From Mediterraneibacter faecis JCM 15917 (lineage in GTDB: Bacteria; Bacillota; Clostridia; Lachnospirales; Lachnospiraceae), in contig BBDW01000003.1 of assembly GCA_001312505.1 (NCBI GenBank), positions 186,001 to 250,000 of the forward strand: 64,000 bases of DNA, read 5' to 3'. Below are positions 28,378-36,439 of the stretch, one piece after another. A model generated the notes under the pieces. It did not search any database, was not told the DNA's origin, and saw only the letters and a program-made list of their open reading frames with translations. Position numbers and translations under genes: made by a program. Numbering within the stretch: the first letter of the stretch is position 1; each line of letters opens with the position of its first letter.

Positions 28378-29219
28378 CAAGACCGCCAAGAGCATACTTA
28401 TTAGCTGCGGCGCAAGGTTAGCCCCGTTCGATATTGCGGAGGTACGGGAGATCATGGCCTACGACGAGCTGGGGGGGCTTGACACGCTGGGCGACCGGAA
28501 ATCGGCGCTGTTCTTCATCATCAGCGACACGGACAGCACCTTTAATTTCCTAATCGCTATGGCCTTTACCCAGCTTTTCAATCTGCTGTGTGAAAAGGCC
28601 GACGACGTTTACGGCGGGCGGCTGCCGGTACATGTGCGCTGCCTGTGGGACGAGTGCGCCAACACGGGGCAGGTTCCCCCCCAGCTGGAAAAGCTGTGCG
28701 CCGTCGTCCGTTCGCGGGAAATCTCCCTGTGCCTGTTTTTGCAGGCGCAATCCCAGCTAAAGGCGCTTTACAAGGACAACGCCGAAACCATCATAGGCAA
28801 CATGGATTCGGTCATTTTCTTAGGGGGGCCGGGAGAAAACCACCCTGAAAGACATGGTGGAGCTGTTGGGCAAGGAAAGCATAGACACCTACACCACCAG
28901 CGACACCAGAGGGACGCAACGGAGCTATGGCACCAACTACCAAAAGCTGGGCCGGGAGCTAATGACAATGGACGAACTGGCAACCATGCCGGGCGACAAG
29001 TGCATTTTGCAGCTGCGGGGCGTCCGTCCCTTCTTCTCCCGCAAGTACGATCTGACAAAGCACCCTAATTATAAATACACCGCCGACGCGGACAAGAAAC
29101 TGACCTTTGACGTGGAGGCGCTTTTAAGTACCCAGCTGAAAATCAAGCCGGGGGGGACGTATTCGACGTGTACGAGATCGACGACAACGCCCCCCGGCAC
29201 CACCAGCCCCGCCGTTTAG
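28378..29219 (+). pseudogene. virD4: VirD4/TraG coupling ATPase, 3' part
   Basis: It continues the protein interrupted at 18489: KTAKSILISCGARLAPFDI, ALFFIISDTDSTFNFL, VRCLWDECANTGQVP, FLQAQSQLKALYKDN, and the C-terminal LRGVRPFFSRKYDLTKH. It ends at TAG 29219. Breaks at about 28823 (six Gs for five) and 29150 (seven for five); in-frame excess at 28471 and 28675. DECAN stands where most relatives have DEFAN in the Walker B region. The reading frame exists but it has no start of its own. Confidence 0.85.
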
Positions 29220-29220
29220 C

Positions 29221-29258
29221 AAGACCCCCCCGAAACGGCGGGGGGGCTTTTTTCATGC
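29221..29258 (+). terminator. Terminator after virD4
   Basis: A C run and a G run flank GAAACGGC and are followed by six T. The stem is C/G homopolymer, so its true length is uncertain. Confidence 0.65.
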
Positions 29259-29369
29259 CCTGCGGGGGGGCTTTCCCGTCCAATCCGGGGGGGCCGTCCG
29301 GCCCCGTTGGAAATACACCTATCAACCTATTTTTATCGCCGCATAAGCGGCAGAAAGTGAGGAAACACT

Positions 29370-29534
29370 ATGGCATTTTTCGGTCAAGCTATCTCTACCC
29401 TGTCCACTCTCGTAATCGCGTTGGGCGCTGGCCTCGGCGTGTGGGACGTCGTAAACCTTCTGGAAGGCTACGGGCAGGATAACCCCGGAGCCAATGCTCA
29501 TGGCATTGAAGCGGATACAAACACTATTGTTTGA
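29370..29534 (+). CDS. Maff2-family protein, C-terminus replaced at the element border
   Basis: The ATG at 29370 opens MAFFGQAISTLSTLVIALG and continues GLGVWDVVNLLEGYGQDNPG, the Maff2 start found between VirD4 and VirB6 in Tn1549-like ICEs. After NPGAN the family sequence (usually another ~15-20 residues with a second hydrophobic stretch) is lost and the frame ends HGIEADTNTIV. The stop lies in the right copy of the border repeat. So this is a truncated pilin-like small membrane protein. Confidence 0.7.
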   Translation: MAFFGQAISTLSTLVIALGAGLGVWDVVNLLEGYGQDNPGANAHGIEADTNTIV

Positions 29535-29543
29535 TAGAAATAA
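29526..29543 (+). repeat. Right copy of imperfect direct repeat flanking the high-GC segment
   Basis: ATTGTTTGATA followed directly by GAAATAA; compare 13835-13854. GC content drops back to the ICE-A level here. Confidence 0.45.
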
Positions 29544-29560
29544 GAGAGGTTATTTATAAT

Positions 29561-29614
29561 AAAATGAGCCGCCAGAACTGTAGGGGGGGTGATGCAGTAC
29601 GGGCGGCTCATTTT
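29561..29614. terminator. Strong bidirectional terminator
   Basis: AAAATGAGCCGCC pairs perfectly with GGCGGCTCATTTT, with further pairing inside. A-rich and T-rich flanks suit both directions. It would end plus-strand transcription from ecsC or Maff2 and minus-strand transcription of the gene at 29619. Confidence 0.75.
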
Positions 29615-29618
29615 CTAT

Positions 29619-30065
29619 CTAAACGGATGTATCCGGAAGTTCCGGCAGTTGATCGGTGAGTTCTTCATATCCGAGAATATCTCCGGCACATGGCATCGAT
29701 TGCCCTGTTCCCTGCTGTGGTTTCCGGAAGTACAGCCGATACCGATGTCCCTCTAGGAGTTTGATATTCTTTTCCAGTGAGAAGGCGTATTCCTTTCCGT
29801 TATCACTGGCAAACCAATATTGCTGGTTTTTCCCGAAGAGTGTCTGTTCCCGTTTCGTGCAGCTTACGTCCAGTGACAGATAAGCATGTGTATGGATCAG
29901 GTGGTAGAAACTGAGTGCACGCAAGATGCTGCAGATTCCGATGAGGAGGCTCATGAGGATAAAGAGCCGGTCATGGGTGGCGATCCCGAAGATGCACCCA
30001 AAAAGTACACAGAAAAAGCCGATTGCACTGATGGCAACCAGCTTTGTGAAAAATGGTTTTGGCAT
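29619..30065 (-). CDS. Two-span membrane protein, hypothetical
   Basis: The ATG at 30065 (MPKPFFTKLVAISAIGFFC) has GGAAGGAA upstream. Two close membrane helices occupy ~8-50, then a cytoplasmic or exported domain of about 95 aa (LSLDVSCTKREQTLFGKNQQ, YAFSLEKNIKLLEGHRYRL) with a beta-rich look. It is the last gene of the minus-strand ICE-A block. No family recognised. Confidence 0.65.
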   Translation of the reverse strand: MPKPFFTKLVAISAIGFFCVLFGCIFGIATHDRLFILMSLLIGICSILRALSFYHLIHTHAYLSLDVSCTKREQTLFGKNQQYWFASDNGKEYAFSLEKNIKLLEGHRYRLYFRKPQQGTGQSMPCAGDILGYEELTDQLPELPDTSV

Positions 30066-30078
30066 AAGGTTCCTTCCT

Positions 30079-30768
30079 TTAACATGTATGAAATGTGATT
30101 TGTTTATTCAGGTACAAATTAGCAATAGCCTGCAGCACTGGATACTGGGTATGGTGAATCTGGACATCATCCACAAGTGTTTGGTAAGTTGTCTCCGGTT
30201 CTGTGTATAACTCATCCATAATATCCGATTCGTTGTGGATTACTTTTTCCTGCTCCATACTTGTGACAAGCTCAGCGGTCGTGAGGGATACCTTATCAGC
30301 CAGCTTCAGAATGGTATCTTCCATCGGTGAAGAGGGTTTCTTCTTTAAATATCTGCCAAACTCTTTTGCACCAATAGTTCCTTCCAGATAAAGCTGAACG
30401 CAGCCAAAGAGCCGGATGGGAAAGGTATCCTTCAAGGGAATAATGGTCAGACTGCCGAGAAGGCGATATAAGGCATCCACCCCCCCTGTCAGTCCAATTC
30501 CGCTTACAACCAGACCGCGTAAGGAAAGTCGGTTCAGATAGTGTTGGAAGGATAAGCCTTTCGGACCTTCTTTCTGTATCTGGCGCAGGGTATAGGCATC
30601 CTGGAGTTCATGGAGCGTCAGAATCTGGAAGGCAAGACAGCTCCAGAGCAGCAGCTCGTCATCCGATAGTCCATATTCTTGTCCATCGTTGATTACAAGA
30701 GGAATGGATTTTCCGCCTGTCGTTTTTTGAAATTTTAAGGTTCCGACAGCAGTATAAAGTGTCAGCAT
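30079..30768 (-). CDS. Hypothetical ICE-A protein (about 230 aa)
   Basis: The ATG at 30768 (MLTLYTAVGTLKFQKTTGG) is chosen because GAAGGAGGGAAC lies just before it; an upstream start lacks such a site. The protein is soluble, with a short beta start, then helices (SDDELLLWSCLAFQIL, GLSFQHYLNRLSLRGLVVSG) and a helical C-terminal part (TTYQTLVDDVQIHHTQ). The middle resembles a winged-helix arrangement, but I cannot name a family. A C run near 30483 may add one Gly (LTGGVD). Confidence 0.55.
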   Translation of the reverse strand: MLTLYTAVGTLKFQKTTGGKSIPLVINDGQEYGLSDDELLLWSCLAFQILTLHELQDAYTLRQIQKEGPKGLSFQHYLNRLSLRGLVVSGIGLTGGVDALYRLLGSLTIIPLKDTFPIRLFGCVQLYLEGTIGAKEFGRYLKKKPSSPMEDTILKLADKVSLTTAELVTSMEQEKVIHNESDIMDELYTEPETTYQTLVDDVQIHHTQYPVLQAIANLYLNKQITFHTC

Positions 30769-30788
30769 AAAAGTTCCCTCCTTCAAGG

Positions 30789-31374
30789 TTAAGTCAGAAG
30801 TGCATAGAGTGCATCATCCTGCTGTAATAGTTTCCGTGCTTTGCTCTGCCATGCCCGTACACGATTGGCTGGTACTTGGTAGTGTTTTGCCAAGTCAAAG
30901 CTGGTATATCCCTGCTGTTGCAGATAGAGGGCTACAATTCCCTTCTGAATAGTTGAGGACTGTCCGGTGCCAAGCTGGTTAAATGCTCAAGAAGCAAGGT
31001 CTGGTTTGTGTCCTTTTCCGGGTGAGTTGTTTGTGTATCCTCGTAGGAAAACAAATCACGATAATGGAGATGTTCATCTTCAGATGATGCTTCGTCCAGA
31101 GAACAGAGCATGGAGCGGTCACGGGCAATTTTCCGCCAGTAGTCAAAGATGGCATGACGGATGATAGTTTTGGCATAAGGCTGGAATGATCTTCCTTCCT
31201 CAAATCCGACAGCGACCGGCACAAAGCCAGATATCCAATCTGACATAATTCCTGTTGTTCTTCCTCAGTTACATAGGCAGCGGTGCGGGTCATGGAACGA
31301 ATCATGATCGGAACCAGATCCATGGATTTTTCCACCAGTTGTTTTTGCTTTTTATTTAGTGGTAAGGTCATCAT
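30789..31374 (-). CDS. Sigma-70-like transcription factor, two frameshifts
   Basis: ATG at 31374 or 31371. Region-2-like sequence follows one break near 31215 (YLALCR should read on into VGFEEGRSFQPYAKTII, then RHAIFDYWRKIARDR). After a second break near 30965 the C-terminal part shows a region-4 helix-turn-helix (GIVALYLQQQGYTSFDLAKH, VPANRVRAWQSKARKLL). About 195 aa. Element-borne sigma-like factors of this type probably drive transfer genes. It ends at TAA 30789. Confidence 0.7.
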
Positions 31375-31387
31375 CAATCACCGCCTT

Positions 31388-31807
31388 TCAGCTGGCTGCC
31401 CGGAGGCGGAAGGGAATATGGTTGTTCTTTAAAACATCTGCGGATTCCCGAATGAGCTGGTCGCACATATAGTTGCTGAACTGTCCGATGTGAGCCTGCT
31501 TATCTGTCAGACAGAACTTATCTGCCACCCAGCGATATGCTTCCGGTTTGGAAAGGATGCCCTGTTGCCAGATCTGATCGAAAATTCGATGTGCCTGAAT
31601 CCGCTTTTGACGAAGCTCCCGGTTGGCGAGCGTTCCTTTTGGTATCTTGGTTCCCGGATGTACCCCGACATAGGAATTGCAGGATGGATAGTGGGAGCAG
31701 ACATAAACCTGTCCGCCATGAGAATGCGTTCCATATACAAAGGATGCATCTCTTAATATTGCTGTTCCGCCGCAGTAAGGGCAGCGGATGATTTTTGGTT
31801 TCTTCAT
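31388..31807 (-). CDS. DUF3268-family zinc-finger protein
   Basis: The N-terminal zinc ribbon CPYCGGTA with a second pair in VCSHYPSCNSYVG, then HPGTKIPKGTLANRELR, is the DUF3268 signature. The C-terminal half is helical (AHRIFDQIWQQG, YMCDQLIRES). 139 aa, complete, no frame break. It follows a promoter region rich in TACGTA palindromes and is separated from the sigma-like gene by only about ten bases. Function unknown, probably nucleic-acid binding. Confidence 0.8.
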   Translation of the reverse strand: MKKPKIIRCPYCGGTAILRDASFVYGTHSHGGQVYVCSHYPSCNSYVGVHPGTKIPKGTLANRELRQKRIQAHRIFDQIWQQGILSKPEAYRWVADKFCLTDKQAHIGQFSNYMCDQLIRESADVLKNNHIPFRLRAAS

Positions 31808-31825
31808 CTGTTTTCACCTCGCTTG

Positions 31826-31885
31826 TACATACACGATACGTAACGTGTACGTGGATAACCAGTACGTACTGTATACTTATATTGT
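31826..31885 (-). promoter_or_regulatory. Operator cluster with TACGTA/GTACGTAC palindromes
   Basis: The stretch holds TACGTA, GTACGT and GTACGTAC within about 50 bases, next to ATACTTATATTG. Related palindromes lie near 32265 and at 58110-58170, also beside minus-strand gene starts. A shared element regulator is likely. Confidence 0.5.
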
Positions 31886-31967
31886 AAGTAAGCAGGTGAT
31901 GAATTCCCATAGGACGCAAGCGGATACTGATCCCAGATTCGGACTAAATGGCACGAATCCCCATTTT

Positions 31968-32242
31968 TCAGATGCCAGGATAGAAAATTGCTCGGATGAG
32001 CGGGAATAAGCCGCTGTCTGTGAAACGTGGATAATTAACCGGTGTAAAGATGAACTTCTCACAGAAAATCCGTAGCAGGAATAAGCTGATCAGTACCAGA
32101 CAGAGCAGGTAAGTGTTCCTGCGCCTTCTGGTCCATGGCTTTTTCGGACGGAATTTCACATACAGGACAAAAATCATGGGAATAAATATCAGGTTCGTAA
32201 AGACTGATCGATACATTGGATGATTGAAATTACGTTTAACAT
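31968..32242 (-). CDS. Small two-span membrane protein
   Basis: AAAGGAGC precedes an ATG at 32242 (MLNVISII), but that frame stops early; the main frame starts at 32216 (MYRSVFTNLIFIPMIFVLYV). A one-base slip near 32218 would join them. Two membrane helices (~5-20 and TYLLCLVLISLFLLRIF) are separated by a very basic loop (RPKKPWTRRRRN). About 82-90 aa. No family recognised. Confidence 0.5.
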
Positions 32243-32303
32243 AGGCAGTGCTCCTTTCTTTACATATCCTGTACGTATAAGAGCCTGAAAGTGCAACTTT
32301 TTG

Positions 32304-32672
32304 TTACCAGTCATATTGCTGGTTCTCCTGAAGCCGGAGCAGTGCCGGAATGGGACATGGCTTTAAAGGCAGCTTCTGAGCGGCCAGATAGGGCAGATAA
32401 AGCTCTGTAAAAGCAGCAATGCTCATGCTTCCGGTACATTCGGTTGGCTCCGGTATCCGGGGGGGAAACAAAAGCGCTGCATCTGAAAGAGGGAGGATGC
32501 AGGGGCTTCCCGTTTCATCCGGATGGAATAAAAAGCCAGAGTTCTCACAGCTTTCCTGTGCGTTACAAGTGCGGCACCAGACGTAGATACAGGAGTGCCA
32601 GTTCCCTTCACAGAGGTTCAGAAAATGACGGATGTGCTTGGCATCTGTCTTGCAGTGGGGGGGGTGTTTCAT
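32304..32672 (-). CDS. Cys-rich hypothetical protein
   Basis: The ATG at 32672 (MKHPPHCKTDAKHIRHFL) is at the right distance from AGTAGGTG. It is about 122 aa with several Cys and His in the first 50 residues (LNLCEGNWHSCIYVWCRTC), suggesting a metal site. Two G/C runs may add single residues (PPHC, LLFPPR). It is the gene after the VaFE adhesin terminator. No family recognised. Confidence 0.5.
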   Translation of the reverse strand: MKHPPHCKTDAKHIRHFLNLCEGNWHSCIYVWCRTCNAQESCENSGFLFHPDETGSPCILPLSDAALLFPPRIPEPTECTGSMSIAAFTELYLPYLAAQKLPLKPCPIPALLRLQENQQYDW

Positions 32673-32692
32673 ATTCATCACCTACTAAAGAA

Positions 32693-32721
32693 GCAGGCAG
32701 TTCCATGTGGGAGCTGCCTGC
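32693..32721 (-). terminator. Terminator after the VaFE adhesin gene
   Basis: GCAGGCAG pairs with CTGCCTGC; on the minus strand it is followed by TTCTTT. Confidence 0.6.
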
Positions 32722-32739
32722 AGGAGTCTTCGTTATGAG

Positions 32740-35700
32740 TTACTGATGTTTCTTTTTGCGTTTGAAGTAAACGATGCCCAGGACACTTGCACCTGCAAGT
32801 GCAGCTATGGCGATTCCGGCATACAGGAGAAGCGGCGTCTCATCGCCGGTCTTTACAGGCGGAGCTACCGGAGGCGTCTCCGGTTCTTTCGGAAGCTCCG
32901 TCATGTGTACGGTCTGACCTTCATCCTTCAGATCCTCATGGGAAGCAATCTCATGCTCGGTTTTTCCGTCTGTATAGTAGAGCTTTTCAAAGACAACCAC
33001 ATCCTGTCCGGCAAGAGCAGAAGCGTCGAAGGTAAAGGTAACTTCCACAGAGCCGCCAGCTTTTTCTGCTTTAAATTCTGCCTGAGCGGTAACTGGTTTT
33101 CCGTCTTTTAACAAAGCCTCTCCGGTTTCCTTATTCATCAGGGTTCCGATGACTTTGTACTCAGATCCAGGCATCAGACCATGATAAGTGACCGTATCTA
33201 CGATAGTCGCTTCCTTGGAAGCAGAGACATCCTGATCCCCGTCACTGCCGTCTTTGGCTGTGGTTTTGATTTCCGGGAAGTAGATGGTCTGGTTGGCATC
33301 TTTGATGTCCGCATGTACCGCTACTTCGTGATCTTCAAAAGTCATTGTTTCAAATGCCACGAGCGTTTTTCCGGAAAGTGCAGAGGCATCAAAGGTAAAG
33401 GAAAGCTCTACGCTGCCGTTAGCTTCTTCCGGAGTGAAACTTGTTTCTGCAGTCACAGCTTTGCCATCCACATCGAAAGGTTTTTCGGTTTCCGCATCCA
33501 TGAGTGTTCCTGTCAGCTTGTACTCTTTGCCTGGGATCAGGTTTTTGTATTCCACAAGGTCTGTAAGCGTCAGTTCTTTTTCCGGTTTTGCATAGTGTGT
33601 GCCGGAAGCAGCATCTGTTGCAGTGGTTTTGATTTCCGGGAAGTAAATAGTCTGTCCTTCATCCGCAATGTCTGTGTGTACGGCAACTTCCTTGTCTTTG
33701 TAAGCCAGGGATTCAAAGACAACTACTGTTTTCCCTTTTAAGGAGCTGGCATCAAAGGTAAAGGTAACATCTACCGTACCAGCGGATTCTTTTGGCTTGA
33801 AGGATGCTTTTGCTGTCACCGGTTTTCCGTCTGCTTCGACTGGTTTCTTTGTTTCTTTATCTATCAGAGTTCCAGTCACTTCATATTTCTGGTTAGGAAC
33901 CAGCCCCCCTTAAAGGAAACCGTATCCACCAGCGTGATTTCTTCCTTTGCACAGGAAATATTGGAGTTCGTGTCCGCATCTTTCGCAGTAGTCTTGATTT
34001 CCGGGAAATAGATGGTCTGGTCTTCATCGTTGATGTCGGTATGGACTGCAAGCTGCATCTCATCCTGATATAATTCCTCGAAGACAACGGTTGTTTTTCC
34101 CTTTAAGGAAGTTGCATCAAAGGTAAAGGTTACTTTGACGGAGCCGGAGGATTTCTTTGCAGTAAATTCAGTTTCAGAAATCACCGGTTTTTCATCCACA
34201 AGGATTGGTTCCCCCCCGGTTTTTTTATCCATTAAGGTTCCAGTCAGTTTGTATTTCTGGCCCTTTTTCAGTCCTTCGTATTCCACAACGTCTTCAATGG
34301 TCACTTCTTTTGCCGGCTGGCTCATGTGTGTACCGGTCTCGGCATCCAGAGCAGTCGTGCCGATCTCAATGGCATCATCGGTCAGAGTTCCAACCTGTAT
34401 CAGAACAGAATCCTTATAAACCTTGACTTCAAAGGTTAAAAGATCCATGCCTTTGTTGGAATCACAACGCTGTTCCGCCAGAGTGTAAGTATCGTAAATG
34501 AGAGCGCCTTTGGAATCATCCGGTTTGGAGGTGCCGAACCAGATGCCGTCTTCCGAAGACTCACCCCCCCGGTTGGTATTTGCGGTATGTTTGTTCCATT
34601 TGGAGGAAGTGCTGGCATAACCGTTGGCATCTGTCACAATCACATGGCTTTCGCCTGTTGTTTTGGAAGTGATCTTAAATGGCACATTTGCCAGACGGTT
34701 CTGGCTGCCGTCAGCAATCTTGACAAATTCCAGATCCCCGCGGATGACCTGATTGGAGATGGAATTGTCTTTTGCAGTCAGTTCCACGATTTTTCCCTGT
34801 TCTGTGATGTCAAATTCTACAGAGATCTTTCCGCTGTTCAGATAACCGGAAGGTGCAGTTGTTTCATCCACACGGTAATGTCCGAATGGGAGAGCATCTT
34901 TTGCAGTTGCAGCAATACCGGATTTATCTGTAGTAAGGGTAAGGACCACCTGATCTTTGGTATAGGATTTCCCGTCTACCAGTACAGGATTGTCATTTAA
35001 AGTAGTAATTGTAAAGACCGCACCTTCCAATGTTCCGGAACCCTGTGGTTTTGCTTTTCCGGTTTCGATGTCACGTTTCTGGATTTTGACTCCGCCACGG
35101 ATGACGGATTCTTCTGCGGTTGAAGACTGGTATACGGAAATGGTTTCCTGATTGCCCTCCGCTTCAATCTTTTGTACAAAAATAGTTGGATTGAGCTGAT
35201 AACCCGCAGGGGGGGCTTTGCTTTCCTGTACAGTTACAGTACCAAGTGGAAGGCAGACCGTTTTGCCGTCACTTGTATAATAGAAGGCATCGCCGCTTAC
35301 AAAATAATCTTTCGTAAAATGCATCTTTCCGGAAGCGTCTGTTTTTAATACCCAGGTACGTGCAGGTTTCTTTCCAGCTTCTGCAGGATCGCTGTCAGAC
35401 TGCTCGGTATAGAACTTGACTGTAAATTCTGTGTTTGCAAGGGAAGCTGCTCCCTGTGGGGAGGCTTTCTTTGTTTCAGCATCCAGCTTTTCAAGCACCA
35501 GATCCATGGGATTATTCTGCGGAATCTCTGTTACGTTTGCAGCAGAAGTCTGTTCTGCTTTTACAGTGACTTTGTGAGCTTTGGTGTCTACAATGTAGCC
35601 TTTGGAAGCAGAGAGCTCTTTTACGGTATAATCGCCTTCCTCCAGTTCGCCGGATCTGGCATACCCGTTTTCATCGGTGGTCAGTTTCTGGATGAGCTTC

Positions 35701-36383
35701 TCACCCTGATAGATCCCATACACAGCACCCTTTAAGCTGTAATTCGGATTCCCGTCCGATACGCTTCCGTTGGCAGAAGATTTTTTCAGTTCGATCCAGC
35801 CGTTTGGAACCTGATACCAGCTTCCGGCAATGGTCTGGCTGCCCTGTCCCGGAACGATGAATGCCCGAAAGCCTTCCGGCGGGTTCGGAAGTCCCTGGAT
35901 GGCACTGGCTACTTCCAGTGCTTTATCAATATAGGACTGCGGAGCGCCATGGAAGGCTCCGGTGTCAGCAGAATTGCCGGCATAGATGTAAGCGACAACC
36001 AGATGTCCGATGACATAGCTGTTGTCATCACTCCAGCCGCTGAAATATTTATCCTTGACGACTTTATCGTAGCCGTAGCCGCCGTTTAAGTAGTAGAGAG
36101 CTTTTCTGAGCGGGGAGTTCTGGCTTAAAAGGTCATAGGAATAGGAACCAGAGGAAGGTGTTTTCCTCAGTGGTTCCACGCAGTAAGCAGTATTGCTCCC
36201 GTCAAAACTCATGCGGGAGGTAAAATAGCTGCCGTAAGGGATATTGGCACCTGCCTTATAGCTGATGGTGCCGTCGGCTGCATGAACCGGAAAACTGCCG
36301 GAAAACAATGCGCCGATTGCGACAAGGACTGCCAGCAGCATAGCCAGCGTCCGTCTGGTATAGGATTTGTATGTCTGTAACAT
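32740..36383 (-). CDS. VaFE-repeat, thioester-domain surface adhesin anchored by sortase; one frameshift
   Basis: Signal peptide at ~1-36 (LAMLLAVLVAIGALFSGSF). An N-terminal thioester-type domain contains AYCVEPLR. Several SpaA/Cna-B-like domains with DGNPNYSLKGAVYGIY and LEEGDYTVKEL follow, then four VaFE repeats (for example VEYEGLKKGQKYKLTGTLMD; VTYHGLMPGSEYKVIGTLM). The C-terminus has PVKTGDE, a membrane helix and KRKKKHQ, a sortase anchor. A six-base run at about 33902-33907 replaces four and splits the frame; rebuilt length is about 1,214 aa. Surface proteins like this on ICEs promote mating contact. Confidence 0.9.
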
Positions 36384-36439
36384 AAGTCTCCTCCTTCTTG
36401 AAGTTCAAATGAAAAGGGCAGCGTCAGTGCCGCCCAAAG

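Larger units (their letters stand above)
13845..29535. mobile_element. High-GC fragment of a second, Tn1549-like ICE (ICE-B)
   Basis: GC rises from about 45% to about 60% at 13850 and falls again near 29500, excluding the nested element at 18490-28377. Gene order (PAPS-reductase-like, Toprim primase, DUF4406, PcfB, VirD4, Maff2) is that of the DNA-processing block of Tn1549-family ICEs. Maff2 at the right end is cut, and the transfer genes that should follow are absent, so this is a fragment. An imperfect direct repeat lies at both borders. A chimeric assembly join is the alternative explanation. Confidence 0.6.
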
